This document shows positions 38,411 through 48,027 of a DNA stretch of 64,000 nt, in pieces. A program made the translations under genes and the position numbers. The notes below the pieces were generated by a model. It was given only the letters and a program-made list of their open reading frames with translations, was not told where the DNA came from and made no database searches. Source of the stretch: Sideroxydans sp. (GTDB taxonomy: Bacteria > Pseudomonadota > Gammaproteobacteria > Burkholderiales > Gallionellaceae); the NCBI GenBank assembly GCA_028710605.1, contig JAQTTU010000003.1, positions 124,001 to 188,000 on the forward strand, in the 5' to 3' direction. The stretch's first letter is position 1, and each line of letters opens with the position of its first letter.

Positions 38411-39538
38411 ATGTCCAAAAAAGATTATTACGAAGTCCTCGGCGTTAATCGCGACGCGTCGGAGGAAGAGATCAAGAAGGCTTATCGCAAACTGGCGATG
38501 AAGCACCATCCTGACCGCAACCCGGACAATCCGAAAGCGGAGGAGCATTTCAAGGAAGCGAAGGAAGCCTACGAGACCTTGTCCGACGGGCAGAAACGCG
38601 CGGCTTACGACCAGTACGGCCACTCGGCATTCGAGGCGGGCGGCATGGGCGGCGGCAATCCGTTTGGCGCGGGCGGCGCGCAGGGTTTCGATTTCGGCGA
38701 CATCTTCGGCGACATTTTTGGCGGCGGACGTGGCGGCGGTCGCGCTCAAGCGCATCGCGGTGCGGACTTGCGCTACAACATGGAAATCACGCTGGAAGAA
38801 GCGGCGCGCGGCGCGCAAAAACAGATCCGCATTCCGGTGATGGAAGAGTGCGAAACCTGTAGCGGCTCGGGCGCGAAACCCGGCACCTCGGCTTCCACTT
38901 GCACCACCTGCGCCGGTCACGGCCAGGTGCGCATGCAGCAGGGATTCTTCTCGGTGCAACAGACCTGTCCGCGCTGCCACGGCAGCGGCAAGCAGATCAG
39001 CTCGCCATGCAAAGATTGCCAGGGCAGCGGTCGCGTGAAGAAACAGAAGACGCTGGAGATCAAGATTCCGGCGGGCATAGACACGGGCATGCGTCTGCGC
39101 CACAGCGGCCACGGCGAAGCGGGCAGCCACGGCGCGCCGCACGGCGATCTGTATGTGGAAATTCACATCAAGCCGCACAGCGTGTTCCAGCGCGACGGCG
39201 ACGACCTGCATTGCGAAATGCCGATCAGCTTCACCACGGCGGCGCTCGGCGGCGAGATCGAGATTCCCACGCTGGACGGCGCGGCGCGCATCAAGATTCC
39301 GGCAGAAACGCAGAGCGGCAAACAGTTCCGCCTGCGCGGCAAAGGCATCAAAGGCATGCGCACCCACACCCACGGCGACCTGCATTGTCACGTGGTCGTG
39401 GAGACACCCGCCAACCTGACCGAGCGCCAGAAAGAATTGCTGCGCGAGTTCGAGACCATCAGCGAAAAAGACAGTGCCCGGCACAGCCCGCGCGCCAAAT
39501 CGTGGATGGGCAAGGTGAAGGAATTCTTCGGGCAGTAA
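38411..39538 (+). CDS. dnaJ: Chaperone DnaJ
   Basis: 375 residues: J domain with HPD in [10 protein letters not shown], Gly/Phe-rich linker ([20 protein letters not shown]), four CxxCxGxG zinc repeats ([32 protein letters not shown]), and C-terminal substrate domains. It stimulates DnaK. The gap to dnaK (233 bases) is filled by two repeats. No clear terminator follows. Confidence 0.97.
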   Translation: MSKKDYYEVLGVNRDASEEEIKKAYRKLAMKHHPDRNPDNPKAEEHFKEAKEAYETLSDGQKRAAYDQYGHSAFEAGGMGGGNPFGAGGAQGFDFGDIFGDIFGGGRGGGRAQAHRGADLRYNMEITLEEAARGAQKQIRIPVMEECETCSGSGAKPGTSASTCTTCAGHGQVRMQQGFFSVQQTCPRCHGSGKQISSPCKDCQGSGRVKKQKTLEIKIPAGIDTGMRLRHSGHGEAGSHGAPHGDLYVEIHIKPHSVFQRDGDDLHCEMPISFTTAALGGEIEIPTLDGAARIKIPAETQSGKQFRLRGKGIKGMRTHTHGDLHCHVVVETPANLTERQKELLREFETISEKDSARHSPRAKSWMGKVKEFFGQ

Positions 39539-39629
39539 TGTGCTGGGTGGGCACGATCAGGTGCTCGCCCTGTCCACCCCGCTCGTTCGCAAGCCAGAAA
39601 ACACGCCACTCTCCGTCAACCGCATTGCG

Positions 39630-39690
39630 CGGATCGCCTATTGACGGGCATCTCCAGCCATCCGCCTATTTGAATCCGAAAAACCCGGAT
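39630..39690 (+). repeat. GCCTATTGACGGGC-family repeat, copy g
   Basis: GGATCGCCTATTGACGGGCA followed by TCTCCAGCCATCCGCC and an AT-rich AAAAACCCGG tail. Right half only. It lies between the convergent dnaJ and batD. Confidence 0.8.
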
Positions 39691-39731
39691 GGAAATGAAT
39701 GCGTTGAATACTCACCGCGTCACGCTGTTTT

Positions 39732-39791
39732 TGTAGGTGCGAATTCATTCGCACGCTCAACGTGATTTGTGCGAATAAATTCGCACCTACA
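39732..39791. repeat. GTAG-type hairpin with 23-bp arms
   Basis: The arm TGTAGGTGCGAATTCATTCG continues to CAC, and the inverse arm at 39769-39791 has one mismatch. The left arm is identical to that of the 49681 hairpin. Confidence 0.88.
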
Positions 39792-39832
39792 AACCCTCAA
39801 TTTCGTTTTTATTGGTTGCAGCGTTTCCAGAA

Positions 39833-41581
39833 TCACGCGTACAAGCCCGCCAATTCCAGGCCGGAATGCGCATCCGGCTTTTCCGTGTTGCGCGGAATTT
39901 TAAAATTCAGCAGCGCTTCGCCCTGCCACGGCTCATTGTTAAAACAGGCTCTATCCAACTGACTCAACGCTGCTTTGATCGCGGCATCATCCATTCGCGC
40001 CGACAAGGCATTGAGCCCGCCGGGCGGATTTTGCGGCCAGACGGCTTTGGCCCAGGCCAGTAAGTGGCGGCGCGCGGACTGCGCATCGTTGTCGCGGCAG
40101 GCTTGCTGAAAGGCTTTGCGCGCTTCAGCCAAACGTGGTTCGGAGGCGGACACAACTTGATGCGGTTGCGGCTGGCGCGCCGGATTGCGTCGGCTGACAT
40201 ACCACCAGGCCGCCAGCGTGCCCAACCAGAGCAGCGCGAAACCCAGACTGATCCAGCGCCAGCGATTATTTTCCGGCGGAGTTGCTGCGGCGGGTTGCGG
40301 CGGTATCGCCACAGCATTATCGCCCGAGCCCGGATCGCCGCCCGGCGCTGCGGTGCCGATGGCGATGCCGCCTGCGGCGGGCAGCACTTCCAGCGTGCGC
40401 GCGGGCAGCACGATTTCCTGCTGCGCGTTTTTGGCGGTGTCCCACCAGAGCAAATGCAGGGCGGGAATTTCGTAGCTTCCGGGAAGATTGGCGATGATGG
40501 CGATGTCTTGTTCGCGCGTGCCGATGACGCTGTTGCCACCCGCCTCGTTGTTCAATTTCGGCTGGTCGGGATAGGCGCGCAGACCGGCGGGCAACTGCAC
40601 GAGCTGCCCCAGATCGGACAGTTGCGCGGCGGTCAGCCCTGCGGCTTGCAGCTTGAGATGGCGGGTGATCGGATCGCCCGCTCGAATAGGCGCGTTATCG
40701 GGTTGCCAGCTTTCTTCCAGCGTTATTTTCTGCGCCGGTAACCAGTCGCGGCCGGTGGCGCTGGCGGGTCGGGGGCGCACATTCAGCACGATAGTTTCGC
40801 CTTTAATTCGTATCGGTTTGGTGGCATTCATCATCCCTGCAAACGGATTGCGCCCGAAAATATTTCCGAACGGGTCGTTGGCGTTAGCGCTGGCATCCTG
40901 CACCTGCGCGTTGAGCACCGGCCCGTCCAGTTGAATCTTGCCGCTGCGTTGCGGGAACAATAAATATTTGCGCTCGATGACCTGATAGCTGCGACCGTTG
41001 CGCGTTTCGTTGCCCTGTTTGTCCTGCCCGATTTGCTGGAGCTGCACATCGCTGCCGGGCTGGAAATCGAGGCTGGCCTGATACAGCGGCTGGTCGGTAT
41101 AAAGCCGCACGGTGAGCGCGACCGCCGCCTGCACATAAGGCTGCTTCTGCTCGGGCGCGACGGTGATGAAGACATGCTGTGCGTTGCCCGCAGAAGCGCT
41201 TGCAGACTGGCTTGGCGCACCGCTGGCGCTTACATTCAGGGTAAGCGGCACTGAACTTTTCCCGTTCCATTGCAGCGCGGGAATTACCAGCTTGCCGTCA
41301 TGTTTGGGCAGCAGCATCAGGTTCACCTGAACTTTGGAATTCATTTTGCCGTTGACGATCTGGATGTTGGAACCCGTGCTGCGCCCGACGATTTCAAACT
41401 CCTGCTTGAGCGGGCTCAAGTCGGGCTGGCTGTCGGTCTGGCCGTCGTGTTGCAGCGTGAGTTGCACCGTTTCGCCGGGGGCGATCTGGTCGTGATCCAG
41501 CCACGCGTTGAGCGCGGCCAGCGCGGGCAAACTCAAACAAAAAAATAACAGCGCAAGCAAAATGCGGAGTGTGTTGTTCAT
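39833..41581 (-). CDS. BatD-like (oxygen tolerance) membrane protein
   Basis: 582 residues: a signal peptide (ILLALLFFCLSLPALAAL), a large periplasmic beta-rich part with LNAWLDHDQIAPGETVQLTL and repeated Ig-like stretches, a membrane segment (RWISLGFALLWLGTLAAWWY) and a cytoplasmic C-terminal domain. This is the BatD architecture. It is the last gene of the moxR/Bat operon and overlaps the TPR gene's stop by 4 bases. Confidence 0.88.
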   Translation of the reverse strand: MNNTLRILLALLFFCLSLPALAALNAWLDHDQIAPGETVQLTLQHDGQTDSQPDLSPLKQEFEIVGRSTGSNIQIVNGKMNSKVQVNLMLLPKHDGKLVIPALQWNGKSSVPLTLNVSASGAPSQSASASAGNAQHVFITVAPEQKQPYVQAAVALTVRLYTDQPLYQASLDFQPGSDVQLQQIGQDKQGNETRNGRSYQVIERKYLLFPQRSGKIQLDGPVLNAQVQDASANANDPFGNIFGRNPFAGMMNATKPIRIKGETIVLNVRPRPASATGRDWLPAQKITLEESWQPDNAPIRAGDPITRHLKLQAAGLTAAQLSDLGQLVQLPAGLRAYPDQPKLNNEAGGNSVIGTREQDIAIIANLPGSYEIPALHLLWWDTAKNAQQEIVLPARTLEVLPAAGGIAIGTAAPGGDPGSGDNAVAIPPQPAAATPPENNRWRWISLGFALLWLGTLAAWWYVSRRNPARQPQPHQVVSASEPRLAEARKAFQQACRDNDAQSARRHLLAWAKAVWPQNPPGGLNALSARMDDAAIKAALSQLDRACFNNEPWQGEALLNFKIPRNTEKPDAHSGLELAGLYA

Positions 41582-42474
41582 TGTTTTCCACCTTGTTGTC
41601 GGATTAAATGTTCAATCATGAATTTGCGCCGCAGCAAGCCGCCGGGATCGTCCGGGATGGCGCGCAGCCATTGCTCCTGCGCCAGCTGGCGTTCGCTCGC
41701 GGGAGCATCCGCCTGCGTTGCGGCAGCAGTGCCGGGAGCCGGTTTGCCCAGTGCGGCGGCGGCATCGCGCTGCGCCTGCTCGGCGCTGTCGGCTTGCGCT
41801 TTGCCGGAAGCATTGTCGCGGGCTTGGGCTTGCAAGTCTGGCTGCCCGCCGCCTTCCTTGTCCTTGTCTTTCCCGGCTTTGCCCTGCGGGTTTTGTCCGT
41901 TTTGCTGTTGGCTGCCGGAACGTTGATTGGAAGAATCTTTCGCCTCCTGCTGCTTGCCTGAATCCTTGTTGCCTGAATCCTTGTTGCCTGAATCCTTGCT
42001 GCCTGATTGGCCGGACTGGTTCTTGTCGCCGTTCTGCTTGTCCTTGTCCGAATTATCCTGATCCGAATTTTGTTTCGATTGAGGCGGCTGCTGTTGCAGC
42101 ACTTTGGCCACCAGCTCGCGGTTACGCTTGGCATCCTGATTATTGGCATCGCGCGCCAGCGCGGCATCGTAGGCGCTCAGCGCTTGCTGCAACTGCCCCG
42201 CCTGCGCCAGCGCGTTGCCGCGATTGTAGTGGGCATCGCTGTCGTCGAAAGCCGCGAAATCCCGCGCGGCATCCCGGTATTCCCCGGCTTGCAATTCGGC
42301 GTAAGCCTTGCGGCGCGGGTCGTTGTAGGTGCGGGCAGCTTCTGCAGCCTTGCCTTGTTGCAGCAATTTTTCGCCGCGCTGGTCGGCGTTGCGCCACAAG
42401 CTGTCCCAGCCGCCATCCGCCTGCGCCGTCGCCGCCCACAACGCCAGCAACAGCAACCAACTGCCGCGCTTCAT
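41578..42474 (-). CDS. TPR protein of the Bat operon (BatC-like)
   Basis: 298 residues: a signal peptide (MKRGSWLLLLALWAATAQAD), two or three TPR helices (AHYNRGNALAQAGQLQQALS, AYDAALARDANNQ), then a long low-complexity Gln/Ser/Asp/Lys region with the tandem SGNKD repeat, and a C-terminal helical piece (QEQWLRAIPDDPGGLLRRKF). The open frame extends to 43476, but only the part from ATG 42474 fits; the ATGA overlap with batB fixes the start. Confidence 0.88.
   Translation of the reverse strand: MKRGSWLLLLALWAATAQADGGWDSLWRNADQRGEKLLQQGKAAEAARTYNDPRRKAYAELQAGEYRDAARDFAAFDDSDAHYNRGNALAQAGQLQQALSAYDAALARDANNQDAKRNRELVAKVLQQQPPQSKQNSDQDNSDKDKQNGDKNQSGQSGSKDSGNKDSGNKDSGKQQEAKDSSNQRSGSQQQNGQNPQGKAGKDKDKEGGGQPDLQAQARDNASGKAQADSAEQAQRDAAAALGKPAPGTAAATQADAPASERQLAQEQWLRAIPDDPGGLLRRKFMIEHLIRQQGGKQ
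41956..42000. repeat. 15-base tandem repeat inside the TPR gene
   Basis: GCCTGAATCCTTGTT occurs three times in a row (one final base change), encoding repeats of DSGNK/NKDSG in the linker of the BatC-like protein. A copy-number-variable linker is likely. Confidence 0.85.
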
Positions 42475-43457
42475 AACCACCCCCGTCGCGCCAACAGCGC
42501 CGCCAGCACCAGCAGCAGCGGCAACAGCCACACCCCGCCGTCCAGCCAGTGCGCCACGTGAATATCCTTGTCCCCGTCCCTTTTGCCGCCGTGTTCGGCG
42601 CTGACTTGCAGCGCGGCGATCAGGCCGGGCAACTGCGGCAGTTCCGCGTAGCGTCCTCCGCCGCTGGCGGCCAGTTGTTGCAGGCGTTCCGCATCCAGCC
42701 GGGCGAGACTCAACTGCCCGCGCCCGTTCTGCGCGAAGCCGCCGCCCGCCTGCGCCAGCGGCGCGCCGCTGCGCGTGCCTATGCCCACCACATTGACCGC
42801 GATATTTTGCGCTTGCAGTTTGCGGGCTTCGGCAAAAGCGCTCGCCGGATCGCTGAAGCCGTCGGTCAGCACCACGACCTGCGCGTTCTTGCCGCCGCCC
42901 TGTTCGAGCAGCGCGCCCGCCTGTTGCAAGGCCGGGGCGAGGTTGTCGCCCGCTTTGGGCATGATGTCCGGGGCAAGCGGCGGCAGCAGCGCGCGCAGGG
43001 TGTCCACGTCGTCGGTCATGGGCGCGACGGTAAAGGCTTCGTCGCCGAAAGCCACCAGCCCCACCCGCGCATCCCGCGCCGCGCCGAGCAGGTCTTCCAG
43101 CGCATAGCGCGCGCGGGTGATGCGGTCGGGCGACACATCCGCCGCCAGCATGGAGGGCGACAAATCCAGCACCAGCAGCCAGGTCTGATTGCCGCGATAG
43201 GCGATGGCGGATTGCTGTTGCCAGCTGGGTCCGGCCAACGCAATGGCGGCCAATGTCCAGGCCAGCGCCAGCCACGGCCAAGGCGAACCGCCGCGTTTTC
43301 CGCCAGCCCGCAATTGCAGGCTCGGCAGCAGCTCGGGGTCTATGAGTTGCGCCCATACTCCTCCGCCGTTGCGCCGCCGCGCCAGCCACAAAATCAAGCC
43401 CCACAATACGGGCAGCGCCAGCAGCCACAGCGGGCGCAGAAAATGAAAATCCGCCAT
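42471..43457 (-). CDS. BatB-like von Willebrand factor A protein
   Basis: 328 residues: an N-terminal hydrophobic segment (LRPLWLLALPVLWGLILWLA), a second one, a VWA domain with the MIDAS motif LVLDLSPSM (DxSxS variant) and TLRALLPPLAP, and a C-terminal membrane segment. The start at 43457 gives MADFHFLRP and shares one base with the BatA stop. The proposed role of the complex is envelope stress and oxygen tolerance. Confidence 0.88.
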   Translation of the reverse strand: MADFHFLRPLWLLALPVLWGLILWLARRRNGGGVWAQLIDPELLPSLQLRAGGKRGGSPWPWLALAWTLAAIALAGPSWQQQSAIAYRGNQTWLLVLDLSPSMLAADVSPDRITRARYALEDLLGAARDARVGLVAFGDEAFTVAPMTDDVDTLRALLPPLAPDIMPKAGDNLAPALQQAGALLEQGGGKNAQVVVLTDGFSDPASAFAEARKLQAQNIAVNVVGIGTRSGAPLAQAGGGFAQNGRGQLSLARLDAERLQQLAASGGGRYAELPQLPGLIAALQVSAEHGGKRDGDKDIHVAHWLDGGVWLLPLLLVLAALLARRGWL

Positions 43458-44431
43458 CAACTCCATCTCCGTCCACTCCATAACACGGCGAGCAAACTCA
43501 GCAACAACGCCAGCCCCAGCGGCCATTGAAACCATTCTTCGCTCGGCCTGTACCATTGCTGCCGCGCGTCACTGGGTTCGAGCCGGTCTATGCGCGCATA
43601 CACTTTTTGCAAATTTCCTGCATCGGTCGCGCGGAAATATTCGCCGCCGCTGGTTTGGGCGATGAGCTTGAGCGTGTCTTCATCCAGTTCGCCGTTGCCC
43701 GCGCTCAAACCGAAAAATCCGGCTTGCATTTCCGAACCCACGCCTATGGTGTAAATGCGCAGCCCCGCTGCGGCGGCCATTTTCGCGGCTTGCGCGGGCG
43801 GCATGGCTCCGGCGTTGCTGCTGCCGTCGGTGAGCAGGATCAACACCATCTCGCTTTTGTCTGTCGCCTTTTCCGCATGCTCGCGCAGACGTTTCAGCGC
43901 CAGACCGATGGCATCGCCGATGGCGGTTTGCGTTCCCGCCATGCCTATCATGGCTTCGTTCAGAAATTGCCCCACCGTGTCCAGATCGGTGGTGAGCGGC
44001 GCTTGCAAATAGGGTTGCGTGCCGAACAAAATCAGCCCCACCTGATCGCCGTGGCGGCGGCGGATGAAGTCTCCCGCCACTTTCTGCACCACTTGCAGGC
44101 GGCTGGCATTTCCGGCCATATCCTGCGTTGACATAGAGCCGGAGACATCCACCGCCAACATCAGCTTGCGTCCGGTGGATGGGATGGGCTGCGGCTCGCC
44201 CAGCCATTGCGGGCGCACGGCGGCGAGCAACAGCAGCAACCAGACCAGCGCGAACAACATCAAACGTGGGCGTGACATGGATTGCGTTTCAATGGTCGCC
44301 CCGCCAGCGACATCGTCGGCAAACGGCAGGAACAGCGCCGCCCCCTGCGGTCGCGCGGGCGGCAACCAGCGCGCCAGCAACCACGGCAACGGCAGCAGCA
44401 ACAACATCCACGGCCATTCGAAATGGATCAT
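43457..44431 (-). CDS. BatA-like von Willebrand factor A protein
   Basis: 324 residues: an N-terminal membrane segment (WMLLLLPLPWLLARWLPP), another at about 55-75, a VWA domain with MIDAS LMLAVDVSGSMSTQD and LILLTDGSSNAGAM, and a C-terminal segment (LGLALLLSLLAVLW). Its ATG overlaps the stop of the DUF4381 gene by four bases. Confidence 0.92.
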   Translation of the reverse strand: MIHFEWPWMLLLLPLPWLLARWLPPARPQGAALFLPFADDVAGGATIETQSMSRPRLMLFALVWLLLLLAAVRPQWLGEPQPIPSTGRKLMLAVDVSGSMSTQDMAGNASRLQVVQKVAGDFIRRRHGDQVGLILFGTQPYLQAPLTTDLDTVGQFLNEAMIGMAGTQTAIGDAIGLALKRLREHAEKATDKSEMVLILLTDGSSNAGAMPPAQAAKMAAAAGLRIYTIGVGSEMQAGFFGLSAGNGELDEDTLKLIAQTSGGEYFRATDAGNLQKVYARIDRLEPSDARQQWYRPSEEWFQWPLGLALLLSLLAVLWSGRRWS

Positions 44432-44880
44432 CGCCGCCCCCGCAAAAACTCGCGCGCGCCATCGAGCCAAGGGGCGCGATCGTTCAACAGGCGGCTGCCG
44501 TAAGCGGCGCGCAGCAGGCTTTGTCCGGCATCGCCCGCCAGCGCGTTGCCGCCGTGGGCGACGACGAACGCCAGCCATGCGTCGCCGCTCAGATGCGCGA
44601 CCGTCTCGCGCCCATACACGGCAACGGCATAGCGCCGCAACAAATCCTGCAAGCCGCCCGCCAGTTGCCGGTCATCGTGCGCGTGCGTTTGCAGATGCTT
44701 CAGTTCGCGCAGCGCGATACGGCGCAGCCGGGCGGGTTTGCGCCAGTACCAATACGCCAGCGCCGCCGCCAGCAACAACAGCAACAGCGCCAATCCCCAC
44801 CATCCCGGCGCGGGCGGCCACCAACCGGGCGGCGGCGGCGCGTGGGGCGGTGCGAGCTGTTTTAATAATTCGTTGTTCAT
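44428..44880 (-). CDS. DUF4381 family membrane protein
   Basis: 150 residues: LLKQLAPPHAPPPPGWWPPA is the DUF4381 opening, then one membrane segment (GLALLLLLLAAALAYWYW), and a cytoplasmic helical domain with RELKHLQTHAHDDRQLAGGL. It is a regular member of the Bat operon between DUF58 and BatA. A CACAGAG hairpin separates it from the DUF58 gene. Confidence 0.9.
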   Translation of the reverse strand: MNNELLKQLAPPHAPPPPGWWPPAPGWWGLALLLLLLAAALAYWYWRKPARLRRIALRELKHLQTHAHDDRQLAGGLQDLLRRYAVAVYGRETVAHLSGDAWLAFVVAHGGNALAGDAGQSLLRAAYGSRLLNDRAPWLDGAREFLRGRR

Positions 44881-44901
44881 TTTTGAAAACCTGAAATTCT
44901 A

Positions 44902-45033
44902 GCCACAGAGAACACAGAGATCACAGAGAGGAACGGCGGAGTTGCAACATGAGCGCAATTCCCCAATTGAGTTAAAAACGGCGAAATGTTGAATACCCGC
45001 CACTGTCTCTGTGTCCTCTGTGCCCTCTGTGGC
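44902..45033. repeat. CACAGAG-type hairpin inside the Bat operon
   Basis: The left arm GCCACAGAGAACACAGAGAT continues to CACAGAG. The right arm CTGTCTCTGTGTCCTCTGTG continues to CCCTCTGTGGC. About 70 bases of spacer lie between. It interrupts an operon whose other junctions overlap by 4 bases. Confidence 0.8.
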
Positions 45034-45048
45034 AAATGCTTTCCAAAT

Positions 45049-45951
45049 TCACACTTTCCATAGCGGCTCCCGCAACATGGGCGGCAATGCTTCGCTGACC
45101 GGATCGCTTGTCTCCAGCCGGATCAGCGACAGGTTGAGGCGTTGCGCCAGTTCGTTCAAACGGTGTTCGCGCGCCGCCCATTTTTCCTGCCATGCGTTGC
45201 GGCTGCGCGCGCCGTCCAGCCACCACAGGCGACCGGGCAATCCGGCGCGGTAGCTGCCGTCCGGCAGGCCGCCGCTTTCCAGCGGGTCGGTCAGCCACAG
45301 CAGGCGGCAGTCGCAACGCGGCGCGATGCTCGCCAACAGGGTTTCGGTGCGTTCATCCAGCCCGCTGAAATCGCTCAGAATCAACACCAGACTGCCGGGT
45401 TGCAGCAGCGGCCTCAGGGCAGTCAGCGATGCATTCAAATTTTCCGCTGCGGGCATGCCGGGGCTGCGCGGCTGCGCCTCGATCAGCGCTTCCAGAATGG
45501 GCAACACACCGGCTTCGCGCGCGCGCGGACGGAAGATGCGCTGCGGCTGGTCGCCGCCGGAAATCATTGCGCCCACGCGGTCGCCGTCCATCGCGGCCAC
45601 CCACGCCAGCAAAGCCGCCGCGCGCAACAGCAGCGCGGACTTGAGCTGGTAGCGGCTGCCGAAATACAGGCCGGGATGCAAGTCGGCCAACAGCCACACC
45701 GGACGCTCGCGCTCTTCGCGGAACAGTTTGGTATGCGGCTGTCCGCGCCGCGCCGTGACGCGCCAGTCGATATTGCGCGCGTCGTCTCCCGCCGCATACA
45801 GGCGCACCTCTTCAAACTCCAGCCCGCGCCCGCGTTGCGCGCTGCGGTGCGCTCCCTGCAAACGCGCCAGCACCGGGCGGCGCGCGTGCAGGTTGAGGTC
45901 GCGCGCGGTGCTGCGCAAACCCACCAGTTCTGCCAGATCGGGCAGGATCAT
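45049..45951 (-). CDS. DUF58 domain protein
   Basis: 300 residues. LYAAGDDARNIDWRVTARRG is the DUF58 signature, followed by a degenerate VWA fold (VLILSDFSGLDERTETLLAS). ATG 45951 overlaps the moxR stop by 4 bases. It is the usual second gene of moxR operons; its partners are the MoxR ATPase and the Bat proteins. Confidence 0.92.
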   Translation of the reverse strand: MILPDLAELVGLRSTARDLNLHARRPVLARLQGAHRSAQRGRGLEFEEVRLYAAGDDARNIDWRVTARRGQPHTKLFREERERPVWLLADLHPGLYFGSRYQLKSALLLRAAALLAWVAAMDGDRVGAMISGGDQPQRIFRPRAREAGVLPILEALIEAQPRSPGMPAAENLNASLTALRPLLQPGSLVLILSDFSGLDERTETLLASIAPRCDCRLLWLTDPLESGGLPDGSYRAGLPGRLWWLDGARSRNAWQEKWAAREHRLNELAQRLNLSLIRLETSDPVSEALPPMLREPLWKV

Positions 45952-46940
45952 GGAGCGGGAACCTGACGCAACAGTTCGAGCACGCAATCCTGTGCCGAGA
46001 TGCCGTGCGCCTGCGCGGCGTAGTCCAGCAACAAGCGGTGGCGCAAAGCATCCGGCGCGATGGCTTGCACATCTTCCGGGCTGACGTAATCGCGCCCGTC
46101 CAGCCAGGCCAGCGCACGCGCGCCGCGCTCCATGGCGATGGCCGCGCGCGGGCTGGCTCCCCAGCGCAGCCATTCGGCCAGCTTGCTGCTGTATTTGTCC
46201 GGGATGTGCGTGGCTTCGACCAGCGCGGCGATATATTCGGCGACCGGATCGGCCAGTGTCAGTTGCAGCACTTCGCGCCGCGCGGCGAACACTTGTTCCT
46301 GCGTCAAAGCCGCGCGCGGCGGCGGCAGTTCGCGCGCATCGAGCGCTTCGCGCCGCGACAATTCCATGATGCGCAAGGTGGTGGCGCGGTCGGGATAATC
46401 AACCAGCGTGTGCAGCATGAAGCGGTCCAGCTGCGCTTCCGGCAAGGGATACGTGCCTTCGTGTTCGATGGGGTTTTGCGTGGCCATCACCAGGAACAGG
46501 CGCGGCAATGGATAGGTCGCTGCGCCGACGCTGATCTGGCGTTCGGCCATGGCTTCCAGCAGCGCGGACTGCACCTTGGCCGGAGCGCGGTTGATCTCGT
46601 CGGCCAGAATCAAATTATGGAATAAAGGGCCGCGCTGGAAATGGAAACCGCCCTGTTCGGGGCGGTAAATATCGGAACCGGTGAGGTCTGCCGGAAGCAT
46701 GTCGGGCGTGAATTGCAAACGCTGGAAGTCGCCTTCGATGCCGTGCGCCAAGGCCTTGATGGCGCGGGTTTTGGCCAGCCCCGGCGCGCCTTCCACCAGC
46801 AGGTGACCGTCCGCCAGCAAGGCCGCCAGCAGGCGTTCCACCAGATTGTCCTGCCCCAGAATTTGTTGGTTGAGATATACGCGCAGCGCGTGGAATGCGG
46901 CCTGCGCCGTGTTTGCATGAGAAATGTTGCCGTCTTCCAT
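45948..46940 (-). CDS. moxR: MoxR family AAA+ ATPase
   Basis: 330 residues. Walker A is EGAPGLAKTRAIKALAHG, Walker B LILADEINRAPAKVQSALLE, sensor ATQNPIEHEGTYPLPEAQLD. It probably acts as a chaperone on the VWA proteins encoded downstream. It is the first gene of the seven-gene Bat operon. Confidence 0.95.
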   Translation of the reverse strand: MEDGNISHANTAQAAFHALRVYLNQQILGQDNLVERLLAALLADGHLLVEGAPGLAKTRAIKALAHGIEGDFQRLQFTPDMLPADLTGSDIYRPEQGGFHFQRGPLFHNLILADEINRAPAKVQSALLEAMAERQISVGAATYPLPRLFLVMATQNPIEHEGTYPLPEAQLDRFMLHTLVDYPDRATTLRIMELSRREALDARELPPPRAALTQEQVFAARREVLQLTLADPVAEYIAALVEATHIPDKYSSKLAEWLRWGASPRAAIAMERGARALAWLDGRDYVSPEDVQAIAPDALRHRLLLDYAAQAHGISAQDCVLELLRQVPAP

Positions 46941-47372
46941 TTGCTATCCTTTCTGCCGGGTAATTTCGTGGCATACAGAAAGAATATTTTTTAAAAAGTT
47001 CCCAAAAAGATTTATTGAAACGGCTCAAGCGAAGAACCAGCAAATACGGGCATCTCCATCGGGCGCATGATGCAGATCGCCTATTGACGGGCATCTTCAC
47101 GATGTTCGGTTTTGAATTAAGCGCCTTGCCTGTTGAATGATGCGGAAATAAAAAGTATTTCTCACGCGGAGGCGCGTCCGACTTGGGAATAATGGATTGG
47201 CTGCTTGCCGCCGCCGTGGGGAATGTACAAAACCGGCAATCTTTTATGGTTCATTTTGGTCACCCAGCTATATACGCAATGCGCCTATGTTACCCGTCAT
47301 ATCGGGGCGCTCCGGCCCACTTTCAATTGCGTTATCATGCGGCCTGTTTCAAATTCCCAAAGGAGTTTCACC
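46941..47372. other. 432-base intergenic region with divergent promoters and a repeat copy
   Basis: The region between divergent moxR and lemA must hold both promoters. It contains repeat copy h at 47036-47119. No reading frame in it looks like a gene. Near 47330, TTGCGTTATCAT before the lemA ribosome site is a possible -10 region, but the case is weak. Confidence 0.5.
47036..47119 (+). repeat. GCCTATTGACGGGC-family repeat, copy h
   Basis: ACCAGCAAATACGGGCATCT at the left, then GATGCAGATCGCCTATTGAC GGGC with GTAG changed to GCAG, then CATCTTCACGATGTTCGG and an AT-rich tail. Full-length copy, same orientation as copy b and sharing its left part. Confidence 0.85.
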
Positions 47373-47942
47373 ATGTCCAGCGCGCTCATTCTTCTCGGCA
47401 TCTGCATTGTTTCTCTGGTTTACGGTGTCAGCCTGTACAACAATCTGGTCAGCATGAAACACGCGGTGAGCAAGGCGTGGGCGAACATCGACGTGTTGCT
47501 CAAGCAGCGCCACGACGAACTGCCCAAGCTGGTCGAGGTGTGCAAGCAGTACAAGCAGTTCGAGCAGGAAACCTTGCAGCGCGTGATCGCCGCGCGCCAG
47601 CAAGTGCAGACGGCGCGCGAAGGGCAGGACATCGCGGCGCTGGGCGTGGCGGAAGGCATGATGCGCAGCAGTCTGGGCGGGCTGTTCGCGGTGGCCGAAG
47701 CGTACCCCGACCTAAAAACCAACCAGCAGTTCATGCAGCTGCAAACGCGCATCACCGGGCTGGAGAACGGCATCGCCGACCGGCGCGAGCTGTATAACGA
47801 GTCGGTGAATATTTACAACGTGGGCATAGAGCAATTCCCGGCGGTGCTGATCGCCAACATGTTCGCCTACTCGCCAAAACCCCTGCTAGAATTCGCCGCA
47901 GCAGAAAAAACCGATGTCGATATCAAGGCGTTGTTCGGCTAG
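47373..47942 (+). CDS. LemA family protein
   Basis: 189 residues: one N-terminal membrane segment (ALILLGICIVSLVYGVSLYN) followed by a long helical domain. NNLVSMKHAVSKAWANIDVL and LLKQRHDELPKLVEVCKQY are the LemA core. ATG 47373 has AAAGGAGTTTCACC; 56 upstream codons were dropped. LemA and GIDE-like genes often lie together, as here with one gene between. Confidence 0.92.
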   Translation: MSSALILLGICIVSLVYGVSLYNNLVSMKHAVSKAWANIDVLLKQRHDELPKLVEVCKQYKQFEQETLQRVIAARQQVQTAREGQDIAALGVAEGMMRSSLGGLFAVAEAYPDLKTNQQFMQLQTRITGLENGIADRRELYNESVNIYNVGIEQFPAVLIANMFAYSPKPLLEFAAAEKTDVDIKALFG

Positions 47943-48027
47943 GAAGTGATGGAGGTAAAGTCATTCATGGCAACAGCAGGGGATGTTGGTTCGACACTTA
48001 TAAAACTTGTATCCAAGGAAAAATAAC

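Noticed and set aside
41578-43476. 632-residue open frame through the TPR gene and beyond
   Set aside because: Upstream of 42474 the sequence is the out-of-frame shadow of batB; the signal peptide and ATGA overlap set the start at 42474.
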